A stretch of DNA of 64,000 bases from Planococcus halocryophilus (GCF_022489025.1 NZ_JAKVTG010000002.1:1-64000), one strand, 5' to 3'; shown: positions 9,234 to 18,111, counted from the first letter of the stretch. The notes: a model not told the origin generated them from the letters alone. Numbers and translations: made by a program.

Positions 9234-9937
9234 TTCTTAATCATAGATTAATGATCGCCATCGTTAAAAGAGGCCAATCACGCGATGTAATTGCTGCAGC
9301 AAAAAAAACTGGAGTAGATGGGGCGACTATTATATACGGAGAAGGAATGGGAAGAAACGAAAAACCAACGTTTCTCGGCTTACCTGTAACTCACGAAAAA
9401 GATATTATTCTATTTGCATTAGATGGCGACAATGAAACGGCTATAGCAAAAGCCGTATCTTCAGCAGGCAGCTTGGGTAAGTCTGGTCACGGTCTTGGAT
9501 TTACAATTCATTTGAGTAAATTGCTCGGAGTACCCCACCTATCCCATCGTCAAGACGATCGGAAAAGAAAGAGAGGTTTAATCAATTTGGACTCTGAAAT
9601 GACAGCTTTCCAACTAATTGTAACCATTGTAAATTCAGGGGATTCTGCAGCTGTTGTGAAAGCTGCTGCAGAAGCGGGTGCAGAAGGCGGCACCATCTTA
9701 AATGGCCGCGGGACAGGTGTCAACGAACAGCAAAAATTTATGAACTTTACCATTGACCCTGAAAAAGATATCGTACTTACATTAATCCCCAATAGCTATG
9801 CTGAAAAAGTGGTTAAAAGTATTGAAGAGGCTATTGATTTGAACGCTCCTGGCAAAGGTATCTCTTTTTTAATTGATGTGGAAAATGTATTTGGTGTTAA
9901 CCACTCTTCTTTAAGAAATCAGAAATCGGATGTCTAA
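9230..9937 (+). CDS. Tandem PII-like (GlnB-fold) regulatory protein
   Basis: 235 residues made of two PII-like domains (about 1-108 and 121-230). Each opens with an IAIVKRGQS / IVTIVNSGDS strand, followed by GATIIYGEGMG / GGTILNGRGTG, a domain-end strand of the HGLGFTIHL / KGISFLIDV type, and a final LLGVPHL / VFGVNHS. The canonical GlnB T-loop with its modified Tyr is not present, so nitrogen signalling by uridylylation is unlikely. Stop-start overlap with the DUF1538 gene implies a regulator made in step with the membrane pair, comparable in logic to AmtB-GlnK or SbtA-SbtB. The ligand is unknown. Confidence 0.78.
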   Translation: MILNHRLMIAIVKRGQSRDVIAAAKKTGVDGATIIYGEGMGRNEKPTFLGLPVTHEKDIILFALDGDNETAIAKAVSSAGSLGKSGHGLGFTIHLSKLLGVPHLSHRQDDRKRKRGLINLDSEMTAFQLIVTIVNSGDSAAVVKAAAEAGAEGGTILNGRGTGVNEQQKFMNFTIDPEKDIVLTLIPNSYAEKVVKSIEEAIDLNAPGKGISFLIDVENVFGVNHSSLRNQKSDV

Positions 9938-9972
9938 CTCACTAAATTCAGACCTCCGTAAATAGGTCTTAC

Positions 9973-10006
9973 AAGCCGATATGCCTTGATGGCTCGCCGG
10001 CTTTTT
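9973..10006 (+). terminator. Terminator after the PII-like gene
   Basis: AAGCCG/CGGCTT stem followed by a T run, about 35 bp after the stop. A weaker AGACCT/AGGTCT stem precedes it. Confidence 0.55.
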
Positions 10007-10132
10007 CTTACGTGCGTTCAATGCGCTAATTGCCCAAGTAAACCTCAATAATTTACATGAAGTCAAAATAGACAAAGTACACATTATATGAAAAACTAAA
10101 GAAATGATAACTAGCAGAAAGCAGGGTTTTAA

Positions 10133-11323
10133 ATGAGTGTAGAGTTAAAGGAAAAAGGCCGTTTAGATGCCTTAAGTGTATTTTTTAAAGTGTCAGCTGC
10201 CTATACCCTGTCTTTGTTTACGAAAAAGAAAGACAGAAAGAAAATTGTTTTGATAGGAGGAAATCTAGGGGAAAAATATGAAGATAATGCCGCAGTTTAC
10301 CATAAATACTTACTAAACAACCATAAAGAACAAGTGACTGCTTACTGGATGTATGATCCGAAAACCACGTATGCCAAAGATCAAAAAATCGAAAATGCGG
10401 TACCGCTTGGGAGCTTTAAAAACTATTTACTTTTTTTCCAAGCTGACTATACGTTTCATGGACATTCTCTTCTTTACGATATCGCTCCAGCAGCAGATAA
10501 ATTTCTTTTTCTTAACCGCAAAACAATCATTACTCACATTAGCCATGGTATTGAAGGATTTAAGAAAATACTCATTCAAAAAGAAGATATTCCTTTATTA
10601 AAAAGAACCGATTATTTTAATTGTGCTTCTCAATATGAATACAACTTAAAGCTACATGAATGGAAAATGCCCGAGCATAAATTGATTATCACAGGTTTTC
10701 CTCGGTTTGATCGGTACCCGCCTCAACAACCCGCTAAAGAAGTTAAAAATATTTTGATGATGATGACTTGGCGCGAATGGCTTTTCGACTTAACAAAAGA
10801 AGAATTTATCGATAGTCCTTATTTTAAAACTACGACTGGTTTACTGCAGCATGAAGGCATTCAAAAACTGTTAGCGGAACATGACATTCGGTTAAATATT
10901 GCGCTGCATCCATTTATGAAAAAATTTGAAGGCTATTTCACAAATCTATCTAACGATGAACAACGTGTTACATTCCTCGATTTCAATAAACAAACAATTG
11001 CGCAATCCATTGATCAAAACGATATGTTATTAACGGATATCACAAGTGTATCGTGGGATTTTCTTTACTTAAATAAACCGATTATTTTCTATATGTTTGA
11101 TCAACAAGAATATTTAGAAAAACGTGGAGCCTATTTAAACATGGATACCGATCTATCTGGGTATAAAGCAAACTCTATCGACCACGTTTACGATTACTTA
11201 AAAAAAATAGTCGAAGAAAAAATCACTTGGAATGAATGGTACCCAAAAGCAACCGATTATTTCGATTACTTCGATCAAGACAATTGTAAACGTTTGACTC
11301 ATCGTGTCATGAATTTACAATAG
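10133..11323 (+). CDS. CDP-glycerol glycerophosphotransferase family protein (TagB/TagF-like)
   Basis: 396 residues. The C-terminal two thirds match the CDP-glycerol glycerophosphotransferase fold: HISHGIEGFKK near residue 140 sits where the family has its WHGT-type motif, then TGFPRFD, MMMTWREWL, ALHPFMKKFE, LLTDITSVSWDF and KPIIFYMFD, which includes the conserved DxxS element. A hydrophobic stretch near residues 15-30 may help membrane association. Such enzymes prime or polymerise glycerol-phosphate wall teichoic acid, but this copy stands alone with no tag genes around it, so it may modify another surface glycan. It is monocistronic and followed by a strong terminator. Confidence 0.82.
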   Translation: MSVELKEKGRLDALSVFFKVSAAYTLSLFTKKKDRKKIVLIGGNLGEKYEDNAAVYHKYLLNNHKEQVTAYWMYDPKTTYAKDQKIENAVPLGSFKNYLLFFQADYTFHGHSLLYDIAPAADKFLFLNRKTIITHISHGIEGFKKILIQKEDIPLLKRTDYFNCASQYEYNLKLHEWKMPEHKLIITGFPRFDRYPPQQPAKEVKNILMMMTWREWLFDLTKEEFIDSPYFKTTTGLLQHEGIQKLLAEHDIRLNIALHPFMKKFEGYFTNLSNDEQRVTFLDFNKQTIAQSIDQNDMLLTDITSVSWDFLYLNKPIIFYMFDQQEYLEKRGAYLNMDTDLSGYKANSIDHVYDYLKKIVEEKITWNEWYPKATDYFDYFDQDNCKRLTHRVMNLQ

Positions 11324-11352
11324 TTCCACGTGAAACTATTAAAAACCAAAAT

Positions 11353-11394
11353 AAAAGGACGCAGAAAAGCGGTATGCTTTTCTACGTCCTTTTT
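11353..11394. terminator. Bidirectional terminator between the CDP-glycerol transferase-like gene and exoA
   Basis: AAAAGGACG...CGTCCTTTT with a further AGAAAAGC/GCTTTTCT inner stem and T runs on both strands, serving two convergent genes. Confidence 0.85.
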
Positions 11395-12151
11395 AATATT
11401 CTACTTGTAACTCGACAGGGCAATGATCAGAACCCCATATATCTTTGTGTATTTTCGCACTTTGAAATTTTGGTGCTAGTCGTTGAGATGCTAAGAAATA
11501 ATCGATTCGCCATCCCACATTTTTCTCGCGGCAGTTAGATCGGTACGACCACCAAGAATAATGTCCTTCTTCTTCAGGGTAGAAATGACGGAACGTATCA
11601 ATAAATCCACTTTCTAAAAACTGCGTCATCTTCCCACGTTCTTCCGGGGTGAAGCCAGAATTCTTTTTATTAGCTTTTGGATTTCTCAAATCGATTTCTT
11701 CATGTGCCACGTTTAAATCTCCGCATAAAAGTACCGGCTTATGATTGTCTAGTGACTTTACGAATGACAAAATAGCCTCTTCCCACAATAACCGATAGGC
11801 CAAACGCAACAAGCCATGCTGAGAGTTTGGCGTATAAACGGTGATTACATAATAATTATCGAATTCTAGTGTAATGATTCGGCCTTCTGTATCGAGCTCT
11901 TCTAAACCCAATCCGTATTGAATCGATAACGGCTTTTGTTTTGTAAAAATCGCGGTACCTGAATATCCTTTTTTATGAGCATAATTCCAATACATATAAT
12001 AACCAGGAAGGTCCATTTCGATTTGTCCTTCTTGTAATTTAATTTCTTGCAAGCAAAATACATCTGCATTTACTTCAGTAAAAAAATCCATAAAGCCTTT
12101 TTTCATAACCGCCCGAAGGCCGTTAACATTCCACGAAATCAACTTCAACAT
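11393..12151 (-). CDS. exoA: Exodeoxyribonuclease III (ExoA)
   Basis: 252 residues, the usual length. All endonuclease/exonuclease/phosphatase motifs are visible: ISWNVNGLRA (residues 5-14), LQEIKLQ with the metal-binding Glu, GYSGTAIF, CGDLNVAHEEIDL, WRIDYFLAS and the terminal GSDHCPVEL with the catalytic Asp-His. It is an AP endonuclease and 3'-5' exonuclease for base-excision repair in the cytoplasm. It is monocistronic with its own promoter and a shared terminator. Confidence 0.95.
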   Translation of the reverse strand: MLKLISWNVNGLRAVMKKGFMDFFTEVNADVFCLQEIKLQEGQIEMDLPGYYMYWNYAHKKGYSGTAIFTKQKPLSIQYGLGLEELDTEGRIITLEFDNYYVITVYTPNSQHGLLRLAYRLLWEEAILSFVKSLDNHKPVLLCGDLNVAHEEIDLRNPKANKKNSGFTPEERGKMTQFLESGFIDTFRHFYPEEEGHYSWWSYRSNCREKNVGWRIDYFLASQRLAPKFQSAKIHKDIWGSDHCPVELQVEY

Positions 12152-12175
12152 TTACCCCTTCTTTCTCTTTTCTCA

Positions 12176-12204
12176 ATTTTAAACGAAGCTTTACTTAGAC
12201 TCAA
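12176..12204 (-). promoter_or_regulatory. Sigma-A promoter of exoA
   Basis: On the minus strand, TTGAGT (12199-12204), a 17-bp spacer and TAAAAT (12176-12181), ending 25 bp before the exoA start. Confidence 0.55.
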
Positions 12205-12390
12205 CAAATCGCTAGTAGCTACTCAATATATGTAAAATTTCTGTATTTTCTTAAATATTCTGCATCATTCATATGGAACTTCTTGTACAATAAAACTATC
12301 TTACAAAGCACAGCGTCACTCGTCGCAAATTTGAGTCTCTTGAATGCCAAGTATTCAATTGAGCTCCTCAGAGACAAAGGGGATTAAACC

Positions 12391-13668
12391 ATGAAAAAGT
12401 ATTCAAAAGAAGAAAAAAGCTGGGCGTTATACGATTGGGGAAGCTCTGCTTATTCTATTATTATTACGACAGCCGTGTTCCCAATTTACTATAAAGCTTC
12501 AGCTACTGGAGCGGGTGTTAGTTTATCCGACTCTACAGCTTACTTAGGGTATACGATTGCGATCTTCACGTTCATATTAGCGATGATTGGACCTATATTA
12601 GGCACTATCGCTGATTACGAAGGCATGAAAAAGCGCTTTTTTGTCGGTTTCTTTTTGTTAGGAACCATTTCAACAGCTCTACTAGCTTTTATACCAAATG
12701 AAAATTGGTTATTGATGTTAATTTGTTACGTATTCGCTGCTCTTGGCGCGACCGGTGCTAATTTATTTTACGATGCATTTATTGTAGACGTCACGACAGA
12801 AAAACGTATGAACAGCGTCTCCTCTTTTGGTTACGGATTGGGGTATATCGGCTCAACGATTCCATTTATCCTCTCAATCGCAATTATTCTATTGTCCCAA
12901 AATGGGGTACTGCCCATTTCCGTGACCATCGCTAGTCGAATCGCATTTTTAATCACTGCCATTTGGTGGATTATTTTCTCAATTCCGATGTTCCGTCACG
13001 TTAAACAAGTTCACTATATTAAACGAGAACCACGTCTTGTGCGCCAGAGCTTTAAACGCCTAGGTAAAACAATCCGAGAAATCCGTCAATACCGCGCGTT
13101 AGTGTTATTTTTAATCGCTTATTTCTTTTATATTGATGGGGTCGGAACAATTATTGCCTTATCGACTGCTTATGGAACTGATTTAGGTTTGGATTCATCG
13201 AGCTTGCTAATTGTCTTGTTTGTTACGCAAGTAGTGGCTGCTCCATTTGCCATTCTTTATGGTCGTTTGGCTAACCGATTTACAGGCAAAAAAATGCTCT
13301 ATGTGGGAATTTGCGTTTATATCGTGATTTGCATTTACGCCTTTTTCCTTGAGACCATTACAGATTTTTGGATTCTTGCTATGCTTGTAGCAACGAGCCA
13401 AGGGGGTATTCAAGCACTAAGCCGTTCTTATTTCGGCAAACTTGTTCCGAAAGAAAATTCCAATGAATTTTTTGGCTTTTATAATATTTTCGGCAAGTTT
13501 GCAGCAATCCTAGGACCGTTGCTTGTAGCCGTTACTTCTCAAGTAACCGGCAAATCCAATATGGGCGTATTCAGCCTTGTTGTCTTGTTTGTAATCGGAC
13601 TCATTGTCTTATCTCGCGTACCTGAACCAAAAGCTCATGAATCCATAGATGAAGTATCAAACGTGTAA
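12391..13668 (+). CDS. MFS transporter, UMF1/Atg22-like family
   Basis: 425 residues with about 12 membrane helices. The N-terminal KSWALYDWGSSAYSIIITT is the hallmark of the UMF1 (Atg22-like) branch of the major facilitator superfamily. GTIADYEGMKKR forms the loop 2-3 MFS motif, and GGIQALSRSYFGKLVP lies in the second half. Fungal Atg22 effluxes amino acids from vacuoles; the bacterial substrate is not established. The start has AAGGGGAT at good spacing. It is a single gene between two terminators. Confidence 0.85.
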   Translation: MKKYSKEEKSWALYDWGSSAYSIIITTAVFPIYYKASATGAGVSLSDSTAYLGYTIAIFTFILAMIGPILGTIADYEGMKKRFFVGFFLLGTISTALLAFIPNENWLLMLICYVFAALGATGANLFYDAFIVDVTTEKRMNSVSSFGYGLGYIGSTIPFILSIAIILLSQNGVLPISVTIASRIAFLITAIWWIIFSIPMFRHVKQVHYIKREPRLVRQSFKRLGKTIREIRQYRALVLFLIAYFFYIDGVGTIIALSTAYGTDLGLDSSSLLIVLFVTQVVAAPFAILYGRLANRFTGKKMLYVGICVYIVICIYAFFLETITDFWILAMLVATSQGGIQALSRSYFGKLVPKENSNEFFGFYNIFGKFAAILGPLLVAVTSQVTGKSNMGVFSLVVLFVIGLIVLSRVPEPKAHESIDEVSNV

Positions 13669-13686
13669 AGTGATCAGTTTGAACTC

Positions 13687-13724
13687 AAAAAGGTGCCTTC
13701 CAACTAAGTTGGAAGGCACCTTTT
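13687..13724. terminator. Bidirectional terminator after the UMF1-type MFS gene
   Basis: A perfect long stem (AAAAGGTGCCTTCCAAC with GTTGGAAGGCACCTTTT) between two convergent genes. Confidence 0.85.
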
Positions 13725-13729
13725 AATGA

Positions 13730-14557
13730 TTATTTTTTATTGTGATCTTCAGCTTTTACCGTTACGTTGCCTGCATTGTCTTTTGTGATAGTAGCATCTT
13801 TTAAATCGACAACTTCAGTTCCGCTTTCTTCTTTATCCGCTTCTTTATTAGCTTTTTTAATTTCTTTTTCTACTGTTTTTTCAGCTTTTTCATGCTCTTT
13901 TTCAGCTTTTTCTTCTTGTTTTTCTTCTTTTTTCATTGTTTTCTCTTGCTCTTTAACTTCTTTTTCAATCGCTTTTTCTTGTTTCTTTACTTCTTTTTCT
14001 TCTTGTTTTTCTAGACGTTTGGCCTTAAGTTCATCGGCTTTGCCTTTAGCTGTTTCTTTTATATCATTTGTTCTTTCTTTTAGTTGGTTGGCTCTTTCTT
14101 TCACTTGATCTATTGCCCCACCCGAACCTTCAGCGTTCTCTTCTTTTAACGTAACTGCTTTTTCTTTAACGATTTCTTGAAGTTCTTTACCGCTTTTCGG
14201 CGCTAGTAATAGTCCTGCTGCCGCTCCGATTACTGCACCCGTTGCAGCACCGATTAAGAATCCTCCGCCTCCGCCACTTTCTTTGCGATCGGTTTCAGTG
14301 GATTGTGGGTTATGAATTTTCCCACCGCGTACAAGACGCTCTTCTACTTCTTCTACGATTTCATATAATGTACGACCTTTAGCTTCAACAAGCGATACGC
14401 TCATGTGATAATCAGCTAAATCTGCCTGATCTCTTACAACAATCACGTCATAATCAGTTGAATCTGATTTCTCCTCTAGCATATCTGCCTGATAACCCTT
14501 TTTCTCTAGTGCTTCGCGTACTGATGTAAATGGATGCTCAACTGCAACTTTTACCAT
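13730..14557 (-). CDS. General stress protein: UPF0180 domain fused to YtxH domain and charged coiled coil
   Basis: 275 residues in three parts. Residues 1-75 resemble the UPF0180 (YkuS) family: VAVEHPFTSVREALEKKGY near the start, then DYDVIVVRD. Residues about 96-125 are a glycine/alanine-rich membrane segment, GFLIGAATGAVIGAAAGLLL, followed by APKSGKEL, the YtxH signature. From about 130 to 255 the chain is nearly all Lys and Glu with heptad spacing, probably a long helix or disordered tail. A good sigma-B promoter lies upstream, which fits a general stress role. The molecular function of YtxH proteins is not known. UPF0180 and YtxH are normally separate proteins, so the fusion is notable. 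Confidence 0.75.
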   Translation of the reverse strand: MVKVAVEHPFTSVREALEKKGYQADMLEEKSDSTDYDVIVVRDQADLADYHMSVSLVEAKGRTLYEIVEEVEERLVRGGKIHNPQSTETDRKESGGGGGFLIGAATGAVIGAAAGLLLAPKSGKELQEIVKEKAVTLKEENAEGSGGAIDQVKERANQLKERTNDIKETAKGKADELKAKRLEKQEEKEVKKQEKAIEKEVKEQEKTMKKEEKQEEKAEKEHEKAEKTVEKEIKKANKEADKEESGTEVVDLKDATITKDNAGNVTVKAEDHNKK

Positions 14558-14597
14558 ATTCTGTCCACTCCCTTTATTAAATTCTATATCTATTCTT

Positions 14598-14622
14598 TTT
14601 CCCTAATTGGAAAATAATAAAC
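14598..14622 (-). promoter_or_regulatory. Sigma-B promoter of the UPF0180-YtxH stress gene
   Basis: On the minus strand, GTTTAT (14617-14622), 13 bp, then GGGAAA (14598-14603). This fits the sigma-B consensus GTTTAA-N13/15-GGGTAT and ends about 40 bp before the start codon. Confidence 0.65.
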
Positions 14623-14641
14623 ATTCACTTAAATTTAATCT

Positions 14642-15130
14642 CTATTGCCATACTTGCAGTGTGTTTACTTTGCGCAATCGCACGACCAATAGCATACCTA
14701 ATATGGCGCCGGTTAAGCTAGAGATGAAAAAAGGAGGAATAAAAAACAAAGCTCCGAATTCTGTGCCTAATAAAAGTCGAGCGTAAGGGACTGCTATTAA
14801 AGAAGCGATGATACCTGTCCCTACTACTTCACCTATTGCAGCGAACCAAACTTTACCGAACTTGGCATACATAACGCCTGCCAAAAGTGCACCAATCATA
14901 CCACCTGGAAAAGCTAATAGTGAACCTGTGCCAGTCAATACTCGAACGGTTCCGGTCAAAAAAGCAATTAATACCGCAGGACCTGGACCAAAGAGAACTG
15001 CCGCCATCACATTGACTGCGTGTTGTATTGGATACGCGCGGGCAATACCCGCAGGAAAATAAACAAAAGCAGAACCTGCCACTCCTATCGCAACAAACAT
15101 AGCCATTAAGATTAGTTTTTTTGTGTTCAT
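14642..15130 (-). CDS. thiW: ECF transporter S component ThiW
   Basis: 162 residues with five or six membrane helices, matching ThiW: MAMFVAIGVAGSAFVYFPAG at the N-terminus, then ARAYPIQHAVNVMAAVLFGPG and SLLAFPGGMIGALLAG. It is the substrate-binding S subunit of an energy-coupling-factor importer for a thiamine precursor, generally thought to be the thiazole moiety. ATPase and T subunits would come from the shared ECF module elsewhere. It is the last gene of the thiamine operon and overlaps thiE by 4 bp. Co-location with thiM, a thiazole kinase, supports thiazole salvage. Confidence 0.88.
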   Translation of the reverse strand: MNTKKLILMAMFVAIGVAGSAFVYFPAGIARAYPIQHAVNVMAAVLFGPGPAVLIAFLTGTVRVLTGTGSLLAFPGGMIGALLAGVMYAKFGKVWFAAIGEVVGTGIIASLIAVPYARLLLGTEFGALFFIPPFFISSLTGAILGMLLVVRLRKVNTLQVWQ

Positions 15131-15780
15131 CTTCCAATCCCTTCTTTACAAGATAGTTGAAAAGCCTCTACTTGTTTGGCAATATCGGTCGCATTCGCTA
15201 TTGCCGAAATAACTGCAAGACCTGATACACCAGCCTTCCACACTTGATCAGCGTTTTCTGGTGTAATTCCTCCAATGCCCACAATTGGCAATTGGGGAAA
15301 TTCGCGTTTGACTGCTATTATTTCTTCGACCCCCGCAGGCTTTTTCGCATCAGTTTTAGAAGTCGTACCAAAAACAGGACCCATTCCAACATAATCAGCG
15401 CCGTCTTGAATAGCTAGCCTTGCTTCATCTACAGAATGAACAGAAACACCTAATAATTTATTTTCTCCAATCAGCTGACGTACTTGAGAAGCTGTTTCGT
15501 CATCTTGACCTACATGAACACCATCAGCCCCGATACTACACGCTAATTCGATATCATCATTAATGATAAATGGAACTGAGTAGCTTTGACATAATTGTTG
15601 ACAACGCAACGCAAAATCTCGTAATGCTGCACCTGTTAAAGCTCCCTTTCCTTTTTCACGCAACTGAAAATGCGTGATGCCTCCTTCAAGCGCTTCCTCT
15701 AATATGCTCAAAGGGTCTCTTGCCCCTGAATTTTGAGAACCTATTACAAAGTAAATGGCAGGTTTATTGGAAAACCTCAA
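15127..15780 (-). CDS. thiE: Thiamine-phosphate synthase ThiE
   Basis: 217 residues, TIM-barrel ThiE. The conserved motifs are HFQLREKGKG, INDDIELA, GVHVGQDD, GMGPVFGTTSKTDA and VGIGGITPENA. It joins HMP-PP and thiazole phosphate into thiamine phosphate. The start is TTG at 15780 behind AGAGGT, overlapping the thiD end by 17 bp; there is no good ATG near the expected N-terminus. It lies inside the TPP-controlled operon. Confidence 0.93.
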   Translation of the reverse strand: MRFSNKPAIYFVIGSQNSGARDPLSILEEALEGGITHFQLREKGKGALTGAALRDFALRCQQLCQSYSVPFIINDDIELACSIGADGVHVGQDDETASQVRQLIGENKLLGVSVHSVDEARLAIQDGADYVGMGPVFGTTSKTDAKKPAGVEEIIAVKREFPQLPIVGIGGITPENADQVWKAGVSGLAVISAIANATDIAKQVEAFQLSCKEGIGR

Positions 15781-16609
15781 TTTTATTTACCTCTGTCTTT
15801 TCGTGTCTTCTCATTTGGTAAGCTCCGTGATTAGTAGGACCATGACCTTTGCCAATATTCAGTGGGTCACTGAGCGCTGCTTGGATAAACTCCTTCGCCG
15901 TCAAAATCGCTTCTTTCAGTCCCCGACCTTTAGCGAGCTGGGCCGTTACTGCCGCTGCGAATGTACAGCCCGTGCCATGTGTTTGGTTTGTCGCAATGCG
16001 AGCGGCACGGAATACTGCCGATTCACCGTTCAAATGTAAAAAATAATCTTCCGCATACTCTGGGTCTGTTCCATGTCCACCTTTAATGACAACCGCTTGC
16101 GCTCCTAATGATAAAATCCGCTCTGCTGCACGGCGGCGGCTAAAAACATCTGTAATAGAAATGCCGGTTAAAGCTTCTGCTTCTGGAATGTTCGGTGTGA
16201 CTAATAATGCTAAAGGCAATAAATGTGTTTTTAATGCTGCTACAGCAGCTGGTTGCAATAAATCAGCTCCGCCTTTTGCAATCATAACCGGATCTACGAC
16301 TAGATTTTTCCACCCGTATTGCTGGATTGCCTTAGCTGTTTCTTGAATAATTTCAGGATTGAATAGCATGCCTGTTTTCAAAGCGCTAATGTCAAAATCG
16401 TCGCCTACTGCCTCTAATTGTGTTTGAATCGCTTGGACCGACATCGGATAAATGGCATTTACACCTGTTGTGTTTTGGGCTGTGACCGCAGTGATTACAG
16501 AAGTCCCGTAAACACCTAGCTCTTGAAACGTTTTTAAATCGGCTTGGATGCCCGCCCCTCCTCCTGAATCTGAACCTGCTATAGTCAAAGTTTGTGGCGT
16601 TTTTTTCAT
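15764..16609 (-). CDS. thiD: Hydroxymethylpyrimidine / phosphomethylpyrimidine kinase ThiD
   Basis: 281 residues, ribokinase fold. TIAGSDSGGGAGIQADLKTF at residues 9-28 is the ThiD signature; VDPVMIAKGG follows, and THGTGCTFAAAVTAQLAKG carries the catalytic GTGC loop. It phosphorylates HMP to HMP-P and HMP-PP. The start ATG at 16609 overlaps the thiM stop (ATGA) and has a GGAGGAG site. With tenA and thiM it makes the operon a salvage route; no thiC or thiG is present here. Confidence 0.94.
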   Translation of the reverse strand: MKKTPQTLTIAGSDSGGGAGIQADLKTFQELGVYGTSVITAVTAQNTTGVNAIYPMSVQAIQTQLEAVGDDFDISALKTGMLFNPEIIQETAKAIQQYGWKNLVVDPVMIAKGGADLLQPAAVAALKTHLLPLALLVTPNIPEAEALTGISITDVFSRRRAAERILSLGAQAVVIKGGHGTDPEYAEDYFLHLNGESAVFRAARIATNQTHGTGCTFAAAVTAQLAKGRGLKEAILTAKEFIQAALSDPLNIGKGHGPTNHGAYQMRRHEKTEVNKIEVFQ

Positions 16610-17391
16610 ACCGTCTCCTCCTGCAAAGAAATTCGCTTGCTTACTTCCCTTTCCGTCAAGCTGAATAATTGATTCATAAAAGCTTGCTGAAAGTCCCCAG
16701 GCAATTGGGATTCTTGACGAGCTTGTTCACCTGCAATTGCGTAAAAGCGTAAAACATCACGAACGATTTCTACCGGTTTTTTAGTGGATACAGCAAGACC
16801 TGCAGCTACCACGCTACTCAATAAACAACCAGTCCCCGTAATAGAGGCCATCATTGGGTCTCCATAAGGGATTTCCATAACGGATTCCCCGTCTGTCACG
16901 ATATCTACTGGTCCTGTGACTGCTACGAGTAATCCTAATTTTTTCGAAGTGGTAACAGCAAGCTGTTTAACGTCTAGAGAGCCTTCTCCGGCGTCAACGC
17001 CTTTTGACTCCCACTGTTCCCCAGCTATTGCCGCAAGCTCTCCTGCGTTGCAACGAAGAACGTTAACGTGTACTGTTTCTAAAATTTCGTAAACAGCCTT
17101 TAGACGAAAGTCACTTGCACCTGCTCCCACAGGATCTAGTACGACCGGAATCCCTAATTGATTGGCTTTTTTTCCAGCAATCAACATGCTTTTTAGCGAT
17201 TCAGCATGCAAAGTTCCGATATTTAAAGACAAGGCTTGAGATAATGCGGCAAGTTCTGCTGCTTCTTCAGGAGCTTCTCCCATAATGGGCGATGCGCCGA
17301 TTGCTAAAAGACCATTCGCTTGAAAATTTGATACCACATGATTGGTGATGCAATGAACCAGTGGATTTTTTTCTTTTATTAACTGCAACAT
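16606..17391 (-). CDS. thiM: Hydroxyethylthiazole kinase ThiM
   Basis: About 261 residues. VHCITNHVVSNFQANGLLAIGASPIM near the N-terminus is split here as the typical VHCITN and GASPIM motifs; VLDPVGAGAS and TGTGCLLSSVVAAGLA mark the ribokinase-like active site. It phosphorylates hydroxyethylthiazole for salvage. The frame is open from TTG 17412, but I prefer ATG 17391 (MLQLIKEK), which overlaps the tenA stop region. The ribosome site is weak for both choices, and translation is probably coupled to tenA. Confidence 0.93.
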   Translation of the reverse strand: MLQLIKEKNPLVHCITNHVVSNFQANGLLAIGASPIMGEAPEEAAELAALSQALSLNIGTLHAESLKSMLIAGKKANQLGIPVVLDPVGAGASDFRLKAVYEILETVHVNVLRCNAGELAAIAGEQWESKGVDAGEGSLDVKQLAVTTSKKLGLLVAVTGPVDIVTDGESVMEIPYGDPMMASITGTGCLLSSVVAAGLAVSTKKPVEIVRDVLRFYAIAGEQARQESQLPGDFQQAFMNQLFSLTEREVSKRISLQEETV

Positions 17392-17392
17392 A

Positions 17393-18076
17393 TTAGACAC
17401 CCACTTTTTCAATTGTCTCTATAGACCATGTTTCTTTTCTCCACGCTTGATCCCAAAAGTTTAATTCGTAATAGCTACTTTTTTGAAAATGGTCTTTTAG
17501 TTCTTTACGTCGCGCTTCTGGTAACTCTTCTGCTAACTGATTCATCCGTTCGATTTGTTCATTAACAAGCTCCCCAAATTCTTCGGAACCGTATGTTTCA
17601 ATCCAACGATCATAAATCGGATGATTAGGCTCAGCATTTTTCAAACGTTCGCCGATTTCATAGTACAACCAATAACAAGGTAAAATAGCAGCCAATACAT
17701 CTGCTAATTCTCCGGCAGATGCGCGATACATATGAGAGACATATGCGTACGCTGTAGGAGAAGGCTCGAATGCTGCCCAATCTTCCTCTGTCACTTCTAA
17801 TATTTTCATAAATGATTGATGTAGAGATAATTCGGCAGTACTTGTATGTGCGGCATGAATCGCAAAGCGTTGAGTCGTTTCCAAATCTTTTGCTTTAGAC
17901 GCACCAATTGCCTGTATTTTTGCGAAATGGGATAAATAATAAGCGTCTTGCATGACATAAAAACGGAATATATCGACCGGCAATGTCCCATCTTCAATTC
18001 CTTTAACAAATGGATGATCAAAACTCGCCTGCCATAGGTGGTCACATTCTTTTCTTACTTCTTTACAAAAAGTCAT
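17393..18076 (-). CDS. tenA: Thiaminase II / aminopyrimidine aminohydrolase TenA
   Basis: 227 residues from ATG 18076 (MTFCKEV), chosen because GGAGATGGAG lies just upstream; the open frame begins nine codons earlier. It is a TenA-type helical bundle with FDHPFVKGIEDGTLP near residue 21, FRFYVMQDAYYL, and the catalytic Cys in LPCYWLYYEIGERL. It hydrolyses aminopyrimidine products of thiamine breakdown to HMP, feeding ThiD. It is the first gene after the TPP riboswitch and terminator. Confidence 0.93.
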   Translation of the reverse strand: MTFCKEVRKECDHLWQASFDHPFVKGIEDGTLPVDIFRFYVMQDAYYLSHFAKIQAIGASKAKDLETTQRFAIHAAHTSTAELSLHQSFMKILEVTEEDWAAFEPSPTAYAYVSHMYRASAGELADVLAAILPCYWLYYEIGERLKNAEPNHPIYDRWIETYGSEEFGELVNEQIERMNQLAEELPEARRKELKDHFQKSSYYELNFWDQAWRKETWSIETIEKVGV

Positions 18077-18111
18077 TTCTCCATCTCCCTTTTCTGTGTT
18101 CATTTACACAA

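Noticed and set aside
13767-14108. 113-codon plus frame rich in Ser/Phe
   Set aside because: Mirror of the Lys/Glu-rich coiled coil of the YtxH protein on the other strand.
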